This document shows positions 49,689-57,353 of a stretch of 64,000 nucleotides of DNA, in pieces. The translations under genes and the position numbers were made by a program. The stretch is from Paenibacillus pasadenensis (GTDB lineage Bacteria; Bacillota; Bacilli; Paenibacillales; Paenibacillaceae), in assembly GCF_023715725.1 (NCBI RefSeq), contig NZ_JAMBOT010000007.1, positions 62,001-126,000 of the forward strand, in the 5' to 3' direction. The first letter of the stretch is position 1; every line of letters begins with the position of its first letter. Below the pieces are notes generated by a model, which had not been told where the DNA came from, made no database searches, and saw nothing but the letters and a program-made list of their open reading frames with translations.

Positions 49689-52099
49689 CAGCCCACCTCC
49701 GAAGGAACTTCCGTCATCTGTTTTTGTGATTCTACCAGCCGGTAATAGGTGCCTTTGCTCTGATAAAGCTCCTCATGGGTGCCTGACTCGACGATCCGCC
49801 CGTGCTCAAGCACGATCAGCCGGTCGGCGCCGCGAAGCGTCGAGAGCCGGTGCGCAATTGCAATTGTCGTACGGCCGCGCACGAGGCGGGAGAGCGCCTC
49901 CTGAATGGCGCGCTCGGTTTCCGTATCGACCGAAGCTGTCGCCTCATCGAGAATGAGAATGGCCGGGTCGAGAAGCACGGCGCGGGCAATGGCGATCCGC
50001 TGCTTTTCTCCGCCAGACAGCCGGTGGCCGCGCTCGCCGACCTGAGTCTCGTACCCTTCTGGGAGCCTGCATATAAAATCATGGGCATTGGCCAGACGGG
50101 CCGCTTCCATAATTTTTTCCGGGGAGGCGTCCTTCATGCCGTAGGCGATATTTTGCGCAATTGTGCCGTCAAAAAGAAAGGTTTCCTGCAGCACCACGCC
50201 GATGCGCGAGCGCAAACTTTCCTGGGCAATATCCCGCAAATCGACGCCGTCCAGCGAGATGCCTCCGGCATCGGGATCGTAAAAGCGGCAGACGAGGTTG
50301 ATCAGCGTTGATTTGCCGGCACCGGAAGGACCGACAAGTCCGACCATTTCGCCCGGCCGGATCGTCAGATCGATATCCTTTAGCACCGAGCGGCTTTTAT
50401 CGTAACCGTAACGCACGCCTTTAAAACGAATTTCGCCGCTTACATGATCCAGCTCCACCGCGTCCTTGCGGTCCGGCGTGTCGCTTGGCGCATCCATGAG
50501 CTCAAAAATCCGCTCCGCCGAGCCGAGCACCCGGTTGATCATATTGAGAGAGCCGCCAAAATACTGAAGCGGTCCGAAAAACATCACGAGATAAGAAGCG
50601 TATGCCGTCAAAGTACCGAGCGACATCCCGCCCTGCAGCACTGATTTTCCGCCGGTATACCAGACGAGCAGGCCAAAAGCCGCAATGACGAGAGAGAACA
50701 GCGGCGATACGCCCATCCACAGATTGCCCATGGAGATCATTCGTTTGACGAGCGTGTCATTCGCTTTGCCGAAACGCTCCTTTTCGCGTTTTTCCTGTGC
50801 AAAAGCTTTGATGACACGAATGCCTTGCAGCGATTCGCCGATTACGTTGTTCACGTTCATGATGCTCATCCACTGCGCGTACCACATGATGCGGATGCGG
50901 GGCCACAGCCAGAAAAATCCGACCGCCAAAAACGGCACCGGAATTAAAATCATCCACGTCAGCGGCGCGTTCAGGTAGAACAGCAGGCCGAGCACTCCTG
51001 CCGCCAGCAGCACCTGGGACAGAAACTGAACAAAACCTTCCGTGAGGAAGCCCTTCAGTTCTTCGGTGTCGTTTTGGACGCGGCTGATGAACTGCGAAAC
51101 CTGTCTCCGGTCAAAATAGCTCATCGACAGCCGCATAATCGCCTCGAACGTCACCTTGCGAATATCGCCCATCAGCTTGCCGCCAAAACGAAGGCCGATG
51201 AAGCTGCGGGCCATCGACACACCCGTTCCGACCAGATGTATCGCCGCCATCGCAAGGATGATCCCCATGAGCGCGGACGGGCTGCCGCCGCTGGTGAAAT
51301 TGTCGATGAGCAGCTTCATCAGGTAGGTAGGCAGCAGCTCGAACACGATACTGACGAGCAAAAGCATGCCGCTGGCAATCATCAGCCGGCGATGCGGCTG
51401 CGCGTACGCCAGGATGCGGCGTACCATCATGTATTTGTTGCTGCAGCGCAGACATTTGGTCTGCCTGTGCCAGAGCCGCCTGCCGCATACTTGGCAGGCA
51501 TTCCGCTCCGCGGCCGCGCCAGCAGGCTTGGCCGCGGCAACGGCCCCGCCGGCGCTGCGCTGCACGCGCGGCGGCAGCTTCGGCGCAGCCTCGCGCCCGG
51601 CTTCGCCGCCGGGCGCTTGTGCGGCTGCGCCGCGTTCCTGGCCGGGCTGCTGCCCCGGCCAGACTTCAGCCGCGCCGGCGATGCCTGGCGCGGCAGAACC
51701 TGCCGCTCCAGGCATCGGGAGCGGCTCATCCAGCCATGCCGCAATTCGCGGCATGGCCTCGCGGTACGCTTCCATATAAGGAAGCGTAAAACGTGCCCCC
51801 TCGCGGAAGCCGTCGCGAGTGAGCAGCATAAGCGCCCCGCCCGCAACGCCTTCCCTCAGCTCGATCTGTTCGATCGTGCCTTTGGGGAAGCGTCTCTGCA
51901 GCCGCCCCGTTTCATCCACCACCGCAGCCTCGCGGTCGGTGAACACCAGCTCGTAGCGCTGGAATTGGCGAGCCTCGTTAATATCGCCCTTCAGCCGGAG
52001 CCAAGCCTCCGACAGCCGCTGGCTATTTATCGTTCCGGCTGCATCGCCGCCGTGCTGCCCCGCTGAACGGCCCTTTCCTTTTCCAGTCACCCCGAGCAT
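49688..52099 (-). CDS. ABC transporter, fused permease-ATPase, with N-terminal extension and zinc ribbon
   Basis: 803 residues. The first 130 residues form a soluble domain (RYELVFTDREAAVVDETGRL, TRDGFREGARFTLPYMEAYR), then an Ala/Gly/Pro-rich linker (130-200) and a Cys4 ribbon CQVCGRRLWHRQTKCLRC (about 202-219). The rest is a standard exporter half: six membrane helices, Walker A GLVGPSGAGKSTLI, signature RLSGGEKQRIAIARA, Walker B LILDEATASVD. Homodimer expected. The linker region is GC-rich and repetitive. Same layout as the transporter paired with DUF1854 in cyanophycin loci. Substrate unknown. Confidence 0.9.
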   Translation of the reverse strand: MLGVTGKGKGRSAGQHGGDAAGTINSQRLSEAWLRLKGDINEARQFQRYELVFTDREAAVVDETGRLQRRFPKGTIEQIELREGVAGGALMLLTRDGFREGARFTLPYMEAYREAMPRIAAWLDEPLPMPGAAGSAAPGIAGAAEVWPGQQPGQERGAAAQAPGGEAGREAAPKLPPRVQRSAGGAVAAAKPAGAAAERNACQVCGRRLWHRQTKCLRCSNKYMMVRRILAYAQPHRRLMIASGMLLLVSIVFELLPTYLMKLLIDNFTSGGSPSALMGIILAMAAIHLVGTGVSMARSFIGLRFGGKLMGDIRKVTFEAIMRLSMSYFDRRQVSQFISRVQNDTEELKGFLTEGFVQFLSQVLLAAGVLGLLFYLNAPLTWMILIPVPFLAVGFFWLWPRIRIMWYAQWMSIMNVNNVIGESLQGIRVIKAFAQEKREKERFGKANDTLVKRMISMGNLWMGVSPLFSLVIAAFGLLVWYTGGKSVLQGGMSLGTLTAYASYLVMFFGPLQYFGGSLNMINRVLGSAERIFELMDAPSDTPDRKDAVELDHVSGEIRFKGVRYGYDKSRSVLKDIDLTIRPGEMVGLVGPSGAGKSTLINLVCRFYDPDAGGISLDGVDLRDIAQESLRSRIGVVLQETFLFDGTIAQNIAYGMKDASPEKIMEAARLANAHDFICRLPEGYETQVGERGHRLSGGEKQRIAIARAVLLDPAILILDEATASVDTETERAIQEALSRLVRGRTTIAIAHRLSTLRGADRLIVLEHGRIVESGTHEELYQSKGTYYRLVESQKQMTEVPSEVG

Positions 52100-52240
52100 G
52101 CTGCCGCCCCTTCCTCTTCCCTTGCCATAAACTTGCCTAAGTAGCTTAAGCGTACTCCGGATCTGTTAGTTAATGAGCTTGCTTACAACTACTAAGCAAT
52201 CACAATTGACTTTTCATTTCTTGCGGAGAGCATGGGGCCA

Positions 52241-52610
52241 ATTAAGGCCTTATTCAAGTGCGAACTAGCCTAATCGCGCTGATTAAGCCCATTTTGGCCT
52301 TATTCTCGTGCGAACTAGCTTAATCGCCCTAATTAAGTCCATTTTCGGCCTTATTCTCGTGCAAATCAGCTTCATCGCCCTAATTAAGCCCATTTTCGGC
52401 CTTATTCTGGGACGAACTAGCCTAATCGCCCTAATTAAGCCCATTTTCGGCCTTATTCTCGTGCAAACCAGCCTAATCGCGCTAATTAAGCCCATTTTCG
52501 GCCTTATTCTCGGACGAAACACCCTAATCGCCCTGATTAAGCCCAATTTCGGCCTTATTCTCGGACGAAACACTCTAGCCGCCCTGATTAAGCCCAACCT
52601 TAACCGCTGT
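52241..52610. repeat. Tandem array of 51-bp hairpin repeats
   Basis: Seven units at 50-51-bp spacing (ATTAAG cores near 52282, 52332, 52383, 52434, 52485, 52536, 52587) plus a shortened one at 52241. Unit: AATTAAGCCCATTTTCGGCC then TTATTCTCGTGCGAAC and TAATCGCC. The arms AAGCCC/GGCCTT make a small hairpin; the unit at 52241 has the perfect AAGGCCTT. Both strands stay open because 51 is a multiple of three, but no ribosome site supports translation. Confidence 0.93.
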
Positions 52611-52845
52611 AGCGGTAAAAATCCGACGTGTTTGTAGCTGACGTCACTCCTCGCTCGACCTGTCGGACTCACTCATTTCCATGACCTCTGCTAAACGCCA
52701 GATCTTCTAAAAGTAATCCGTGCCTCTTCACCAAACGCCAGCGCTTCACTAGTCCAGCCATCACCATCGATAGCAACCGCCGTTTTTCTATGCCCTAGCA
52801 ATCCGTCGTTAACGCTCTAGCAATCCGTCGTTCCTGCGATTAGCG
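52611..52845. other. Intergenic stretch with a short direct repeat
   Basis: 235 bases after the array. Only a 16-base direct repeat CTAGCAATCCGTCGTT (52795-52810 and 52817-52832, 22-bp period) and a small inverted repeat ACCGCT/AGCGGT near 52604 stand out. No gene is seen and no clear terminator for the gene ending at 52846. Confidence 0.5.
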
Positions 52846-53619
52846 TCACTTTAAACCTGTGCGGTAGATCGACTTTCGTGCCATGCTCCATACTCCTAGC
52901 CTGCGGGTGAACTTTCTTGCAATAGGAAAACGAAGAATTAGGAACCGCAGCAGCCGCGCTTGCATGTGCCTGGGAGTAAGCCACTCGTTCCGCTGTGAGC
53001 CATGTTCGCTTCTCTCCAGGCCATCGCCTGTGACTGTCTCGTCTTCTGCCTTTTCGCGATTACTTCCTCGCCGTTCAAAAGAAGTGCGGCCAGAAGCTGC
53101 AGCCACCGTCTTCCTGCCATTAATCCGGCCGCCTTTTTCCGCCGCTAGGGCATCTCTGGACGACCTAGTCCGCCCCGCCCGCGCAGCCATGCGTCCCCGC
53201 TTCACGCCGGTCCACAGGCCGAGAATCGACTCCGGCCCGACGGGATCGTCTGGCGCGTAGCTCGTATCTCCGCAAAACACATACTGCCTGTCGCCATCCC
53301 CGCCCTGGATTTCGACCAGACGATGTCCGGTCAATACCACGCTGCCGCTTACAAACAAGCATATATCCCCTACCGCCAGGCTCTCCGCGTTCACCCGCAC
53401 AAAGCGGCTGATATCGCCCTCCCGGATTAAGGGATACATGCTCATACCGAAGGAGGTCAGCTCCATGACGCCGCGCTTCTTTAAAAGGGCGGCAATCACG
53501 GGGGCCGGATTGGCAGACGCTAGTTCACTTACCTCTCGATCATTTCCCTCTCGACCATTCCCGTCTCGACCGCTTGCCGCTTCACCGCTCCCCGGCGAGC
53601 CGTCCGCCGGGTTAGTCAT
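52846..53619 (-). CDS. S24/S26 (signal peptidase-like) protein in the RiPP-like locus
   Basis: About 257 residues from the ATG at 53619, which overlaps the end of the PqqD-like gene. After a low-complexity N terminus (SGRDGNGREGNDREVSE) comes a peptidase-like core: VMELTSFGMSMYPLIREGD with the nucleophile serine in GMSMYP, VGDICLFVSGSVVLTGHRLV with the box HR, and VFCGDTSYAPDDPVGPESIL. No clear catalytic lysine, so it may use the His of the HR box or be inactive. The last 100 residues are a basic Arg/Ser-rich extension. Similar proteins appear in RiPP and exopolysaccharide loci, where they may process peptides. Confidence 0.75.
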   Translation of the reverse strand: MTNPADGSPGSGEAASGRDGNGREGNDREVSELASANPAPVIAALLKKRGVMELTSFGMSMYPLIREGDISRFVRVNAESLAVGDICLFVSGSVVLTGHRLVEIQGGDGDRQYVFCGDTSYAPDDPVGPESILGLWTGVKRGRMAARAGRTRSSRDALAAEKGGRINGRKTVAAASGRTSFERRGSNREKAEDETVTGDGLERSEHGSQRNEWLTPRHMQARLLRFLILRFPIARKFTRRLGVWSMARKSIYRTGLK

Positions 53620-53890
53620 GCGTGACAAGTCCAACGCGGATCAGCTCCGCCACAAAAGCTTCCACATCCGCTTCAACTTGCAAACGATCCGCGTTAAACT
53701 CCGCCGCGATGCGGTCCGTCAGCTGCGAGATCGTCGGGCAGTTCTCCATCAGCTCCCAGATATACCCGCCCATCTCATTAACCTTCGTAATGGAATGGCT
53801 GTCCAAATCAAGCAGCACCCACTCCCCGTCAAGCTCCGCCGTTTCAATGAATTCCTGCCGCTGCAGAAGCTGATTCGCCAGCACCGTCAT
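53612..53890 (-). CDS. PqqD-like peptide-recognition (RRE) protein
   Basis: 92 residues from the ATG at 53890, overlapping the kinase stop (ATGA). Winged-helix RRE pattern: ETAELDGEWVLLDLDSHSIT, KVNEMGGYIWELMENCPTIS, QLTDRIAAEFNADRLQVEAD and VEAFVAELIRVGLV. Established: PqqD-type domains bind leader peptides and present them to modifying enzymes. It may present the peptides encoded at 54794 and 55058 to the kinase. Same operon order as in kinase-containing lasso peptide clusters. Confidence 0.85.
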   Translation of the reverse strand: MTVLANQLLQRQEFIETAELDGEWVLLDLDSHSITKVNEMGGYIWELMENCPTISQLTDRIAAEFNADRLQVEADVEAFVAELIRVGLVTHD

Positions 53891-54696
53891 GAGATTTGCC
53901 CCCAGAAAGTATCGTTTTTTTGAAAATACAGATTGTAGGCCGGAGTGCGCTGCACAACCTCGCGGCATACCGCAATCATTTTGGCCGTTTCCAGCTTGTT
54001 ATGCTTCCAATAAAACACTTTGTCCATCAGGCCGACCAGCGTTTCGACCTTGCTCACAGGGTCGCGCCGCACATCAGCGGATTGGATGAGAAAATGAATG
54101 CCGCCAAGCTCGCAGGCGCTTACTTCGCCCCGCTCCTCGTTCTCGCTGCGCAGCGGCGAGTCTTGAATCGTCACCTTGCCGTCCGGCCCCAGCAGCAGCA
54201 GCGTCGCTTCATCGGACAAAATCGGACGCGGCGCGGACAGCTCCGTCACCGTCGACTTGCCGGCTCCGCTATGCCCGACAAACAGCCAAGCCTTGCCGTT
54301 TTCCACTACGCAGGAGCTATGGATAAGCAAACCTTTGCGGCGGTGAATAAGCCAAGCGCTGTACCAGTTGATCAGAGCATGCTTGAGCGCCAAATCATCA
54401 AATACGGCCAGCTCGACACGGCTGTAATCGGCGGAAGCAACCATCCGGTAATCGGTGCGCGTATACGTTACCGAATCTTCGTCTGATTCAATCTCCACCG
54501 GGCCGTCGTCATACATCGATCCGTAAAAATCCTTGATAGTCAGCACCGCTTCCTCCAGCGGTCCGCTTTCCCCATTCTCCGCCCCATCATGCTGGCGTTC
54601 TTCCGGAAAACGAGCTGCAATCCATTCCTTCAAATGCTCGGTCTGCACCACAAAACGAATCCGATGGTCGCCGATAACCGATTGATATAGATACAT
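53887..54696 (-). CDS. HPr kinase-like protein (peptide kinase candidate)
   Basis: 269 residues. The C-terminal half has the HprK-type site: LLIHSSCVVENGKAWLFVG, P-loop GHSGAGKST (141-149), and PILSDEATLLLLGPDGKVTI with conserved Asp-Glu. The N-terminal 110 residues are specific to these homologues. Established: such kinases phosphorylate lasso precursor peptides in Paenibacillus and relatives (paeninodin type). The ATG follows GGGGTG and is embedded in the palindrome at 54690. No HPr gene is near, which supports a non-sugar role. Confidence 0.82.
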   Translation of the reverse strand: MYLYQSVIGDHRIRFVVQTEHLKEWIAARFPEERQHDGAENGESGPLEEAVLTIKDFYGSMYDDGPVEIESDEDSVTYTRTDYRMVASADYSRVELAVFDDLALKHALINWYSAWLIHRRKGLLIHSSCVVENGKAWLFVGHSGAGKSTVTELSAPRPILSDEATLLLLGPDGKVTIQDSPLRSENEERGEVSACELGGIHFLIQSADVRRDPVSKVETLVGLMDKVFYWKHNKLETAKMIAVCREVVQRTPAYNLYFQKNDTFWGQIS

Positions 54697-54704
54697 TATG
54701 TATC
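54690..54704 (-). promoter_or_regulatory. Operator-like palindrome, copy 3 (over the kinase start codon)
   Basis: GATACATTATGTATC. It covers the ATG at 54696 and abuts the ribosome site, so a bound protein would block transcription entering the enzyme genes. It differs from the 55299 site by one central base. Confidence 0.5.
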
Positions 54705-54743
54705 ACCCCATATGTGACAATTCGCCGCATACCCGGCCCGAGA

Positions 54744-54775
54744 GAGGGGAACGGCAGCAAAGCCAGTTCCCCCTC
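54744..54775 (-). promoter_or_regulatory. Hairpin between peptide and enzyme genes
   Basis: Arms GGGGAAC and GTTCCCC without a following T run. Such stems between precursor and enzyme genes in RiPP operons often stabilise the peptide mRNA or cause partial termination, giving more peptide than enzyme. Confidence 0.4.
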
Positions 54776-54793
54776 ATCGTACGGCTGCGGTTT

Positions 54794-55021
54794 TTAACGA
54801 GTGCCGTCAAATTTGTCCAAATAACCAAGCGGCTTTGGTCCGCATCCGCAAGGCCCGCCTGGACCTCCCGGACCCCCAGGCCCGTAGAAAAGCTTGCAAA
54901 TAAACGGCTGGAAGTTTTGGCTTTTGCACCATTTGTAAAAAAAGTTGTTGCTGATATTGACGGTCCCGAACTCAACCGCCTGATGACTAATCACAGCTGG
55001 AGCCTGATACGGCTTCATCAT
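54794..55021 (-). CDS. RiPP-like precursor peptide 1
   Basis: 75 residues (74 from the second ATG). Leader-like start KPYQAPAVISHQAVEFGTV, shared block NISNNFFYKWCKSQNFQPFI, CKLFYG, then a collagen-like GPGGPGGPGGPCGCGP and an end KPLGYLDKFDGTR. YxxP and an FGT further on echo the RRE-binding motif of lasso leaders (YxxP...G...T). GAGGTGG precedes the start. Paralogous to the peptide at 55058; the Gly-rich part is the hypervariable section. Whether it is cleaved, phosphorylated or cyclised is unknown. Confidence 0.7.
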   Translation of the reverse strand: MMKPYQAPAVISHQAVEFGTVNISNNFFYKWCKSQNFQPFICKLFYGPGGPGGPGGPCGCGPKPLGYLDKFDGTR

Positions 55022-55057
55022 CCGACACCCACCTCGTCTAAGTAGCTGTAAAACCTA

Positions 55058-55270
55058 TCACTTTGGCTTCCAGCCGTCCAGATGGCCAAACGGCTTAGTG
55101 CCCTTACCGCCGCCTGATCCGTGGTTGCCATAAAACAGCTTGCAAATAAACGGCTCAAAATTGCATCTTTTACACCACTGATAGAAAAAATTATTGCTGA
55201 TATTGACAGTCCCGAATTCAACCGCCTGATGCATAATGATCTTCGGTGCCGAATATGTTCTCGTCGACAA
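55058..55270 (-). CDS. RiPP-like precursor peptide 2
   Basis: 70 residues, TTG start eight bases after GAGGTG. STRTYSAPKIIMHQAVEFGT, then VNISNNFFYQWCKRCNFEPF, ICKLFYG, a Gly-rich GNHGSGGGKG and the end TKPFGHLDGWKPK. Identical to peptide 1 over most of the first 46 residues and again at KP(L/F)G(Y/H)LD. First gene of the operon after a promoter that carries the GATAC palindrome in its spacer. Ser and Thr residues could be phosphorylated by the kinase. Confidence 0.72.
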   Translation of the reverse strand: MSTRTYSAPKIIMHQAVEFGTVNISNNFFYQWCKRCNFEPFICKLFYGNHGSGGGKGTKPFGHLDGWKPK

Positions 55271-55291
55271 TGTTCTTCACCTCACTTTATT

Positions 55292-55320
55292 AATTTAAGA
55301 TACATTTTGTATCATGTCAA
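55292..55320 (-). promoter_or_regulatory. Promoter of the peptide operon with operator in its spacer (copy 4)
   Basis: On the minus strand TTGACA, a 17-base spacer, TAAATT. The spacer contains GATACAAAATGTATC (55299-55313), a 15-bp palindrome, so a repressor bound there would exclude RNA polymerase. Confidence 0.75.
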
Positions 55321-55817
55321 GATGATTCCGTATCGGAACTCTCTTGATATGACCAGAGGACCTTCCATTCACCGGCCTCCTGAGCGACGTAGACCTCCTG
55401 ATCCACCTCAAACACGCCAAAGCTGCTGTTATATTCCATGATGACCGGCACTGCGAACACTCCTTCCAGCGGAGTCTGCTCCGGCGCCATCCTCCATGAT
55501 CCGACAGCTTTGAGCTCTCCGAGCCTGATTCCGAACGTCTCGACACCGAAGTCCTGCATGAACACATGGGCACGCTTCTGGATGTAGCTGTCCTTCGTGA
55601 AATGCTCCTTCATTTGCGAATGGAACAATTCCCAGGACCCTCCGAAGTTGCCCTCCCGCTCCATCGTGTAAAATTCAAGCACGGTTTCACGGGCGCCCCC
55701 CGAATCGGTTCCACCGAGCAGTCCCGCCACGGAGCGGACCAGCAGCCACAACAGCCATGCAATGACCGCTGCGGCAAGCAGCCCGCCCAGCGGCAGTCTC
55801 CTTTTCCTACGGAACAT
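55317..55817 (-). CDS. Membrane-anchored protein of unknown function
   Basis: About 166 residues from the ATG at 55817 (GGGGTGAGG ahead). One N-terminal membrane helix (LPLGGLLAAAVIAWLLWLLV), then an external domain of about 120 residues starting TVLEFYTMEREGNFGGSWEL and ending in alternating beta strands (EVDQEVYVAQEAGEWKVLWS). Length and pattern suggest an NTF2/cystatin-like fold. It ends about 20 bases before the peptide promoter. No recognised family. Confidence 0.55.
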   Translation of the reverse strand: MFRRKRRLPLGGLLAAAVIAWLLWLLVRSVAGLLGGTDSGGARETVLEFYTMEREGNFGGSWELFHSQMKEHFTKDSYIQKRAHVFMQDFGVETFGIRLGELKAVGSWRMAPEQTPLEGVFAVPVIMEYNSSFGVFEVDQEVYVAQEAGEWKVLWSYQESSDTESS

Positions 55818-55853
55818 GTCCTCACCCCTGTCCAACAAAGTACCTTGGTAATT

Positions 55854-56414
55854 TTATTCCAAGGACAAGGGATTAGACCTGCGGCGGACCTTCGAGACTA
55901 TATATAGAACAACCACCCCGAGGCAGCCGCCGATCAGATCGATCAGCACGTCCTCGGGGTTGGGGGTGCGCGAAAGGGAAAATTGCTGGTTGTACTCGTC
56001 CAGGCAGGCGATAAGCGCGGTCAGCGACAGCGCAATGAATGCGGATAATCCCGCGCTGACCCGGTACATCCGCAGCAGCAGCCAGGCCGAAGCAGCCAGA
56101 ACGCCATACACGAACAGATGAGCCATTTTGCGGAAAATAAATTCCATCACATCGTACGGGTTGAACTTGGACATATAAAATTCGCCGTTATAATGAAACG
56201 ACATCGGCGGCAAATAGCGCTGCGCCGTCTCGGAGTCTATTTTGCGCTCCAGCGCAGGCTTAATCGATTGCGTTTGGTACGACTGGTTCGAAAACACAAA
56301 AATAAGCGCGATCCACGAAATGAGGCAGCCCCACAGCAGCGGCCGCAGCCGGGACGTTACGGGCAGCCTCCGCCTGACCATCGGGCGGCCAGCGCCCGCT
56401 CTTGGTTTGGCCAT
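55854..56414 (-). CDS. VanZ-like membrane protein
   Basis: 186 residues with four membrane segments. Core pattern: SWIALIFVFSNQSYQTQSIK, RKMAHLFVYGVLAASAWLLL and SLTALIACLDEYNQQFSLSR, PNPEDVLIDLIGGCLGVVVL, typical of the VanZ family. It follows the LCP gene without a gap (TAGATG). VanZ proteins are linked to glycopeptide tolerance and wall metabolism. Confidence 0.88.
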   Translation of the reverse strand: MAKPRAGAGRPMVRRRLPVTSRLRPLLWGCLISWIALIFVFSNQSYQTQSIKPALERKIDSETAQRYLPPMSFHYNGEFYMSKFNPYDVMEFIFRKMAHLFVYGVLAASAWLLLRMYRVSAGLSAFIALSLTALIACLDEYNQQFSLSRTPNPEDVLIDLIGGCLGVVVLYIVSKVRRRSNPLSLE

Positions 56415-57353
56415 CTAATGCAACGCCCCTTGCGTCTGCTTCTGATGCTCCTTGATCATGTCGTGAATGCGGCCGCGCTCCGCCTGATCAACGATATAAT
56501 AGTAGATGCCGCCGATTCTCGTTCCCCGGCCGCTGATTTCCTTCTGGGAAATCTTCTCGATCTTCGGACGATAGTTCACAAGCAGATCCTTCATCGTTTC
56601 GAACGAGACATCCGTTTTGACGTTGCCGCCGATCTCCTCCAGCATGCCGTTCGCCTTGGTCAGACTGCTGACGGTGAGCGCATTTTTCATCACCTGCTGG
56701 ATAATGTCGCGCTGACGGCTCTGCCGTCCAAAGTCGCCCCTTGGATCGTCGTAGCGCATGCGGGAATAAAGCAGCGCCTGCTCTCCGCTCAGCAGCAGCT
56801 CCCCCTTGTCAAAGGAATGGCCCTCGTAGGTAAAAGCGAACTTGTTATCCACTTTCACGCCGCCAAGCAGATCAACAACCTTTGCAAAGCCCTCCATATT
56901 AACCTTCACATAATAATCCACCGGATAATCGATAAAGCTTTCCACCGTCTGTACGGCCATCGTGACGCCGCCGAAGGCGTAGGAATGATTGATTTTGTCC
57001 TCTGTGCCGTGACCGACTATCGTTGTGCGCGTATCGCGCGGAATGCTGAGCATCAGCACATCGTTTTTCTCGGGATTAACAGCGAGCAGCATCATCGTAT
57101 CGGCGCGTCCAACGTCGTTCCTCCGCTCGTCGACGCCCATAACCAGCATTGTGAACGGCAGGTTGTCGGACGGAACCGTCTCCACGTCTGGGTCCTTACT
57201 GACATAAGACGGCCGCTTCGTCGGCTCATAAACTTTGTTAGCCGTTCCTTTAATGGAGTTGTACGCATAGATGCCAAGGCCGACTACGGCTATTCCTACA
57301 ATCAATAGCACCGACAGGACGGAAATCAGAATCCGTTTTTGGGTCAGGCTCAT
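56415..57353 (-). CDS. LytR-CpsA-Psr family glycopolymer transferase
   Basis: 312 residues from the ATG at 57353, overlapping the nucleotidyltransferase stop (ATGA); AAAGGAG lies 13 bases ahead. A single membrane helix (ILISVLSVLLIVGIAVVGLG) and an LCP domain: LVMGVDERRNDVGRADTMML, LSIPRDTRTTI, DKINHSYAFGG and the arginine-rich YSRMRYDDPRGDFGRQSRQR. Attaches anionic or secondary polysaccharides to peptidoglycan. Fits the rhamnose and glycosyltransferase genes upstream. Confidence 0.93.
   Translation of the reverse strand: MSLTQKRILISVLSVLLIVGIAVVGLGIYAYNSIKGTANKVYEPTKRPSYVSKDPDVETVPSDNLPFTMLVMGVDERRNDVGRADTMMLLAVNPEKNDVLMLSIPRDTRTTIVGHGTEDKINHSYAFGGVTMAVQTVESFIDYPVDYYVKVNMEGFAKVVDLLGGVKVDNKFAFTYEGHSFDKGELLLSGEQALLYSRMRYDDPRGDFGRQSRQRDIIQQVMKNALTVSSLTKANGMLEEIGGNVKTDVSFETMKDLLVNYRPKIEKISQKEISGRGTRIGGIYYYIVDQAERGRIHDMIKEHQKQTQGALH

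Noticed and set aside
52283-52672. Coding frames (129 aa minus, 109 aa plus) with 17-residue repeats
   Set aside because: They arise because the 51-bp repeat is a multiple of three and lacks stops; no ribosome site, both strands open, Arg-Pro-Ile composition unlike real proteins.
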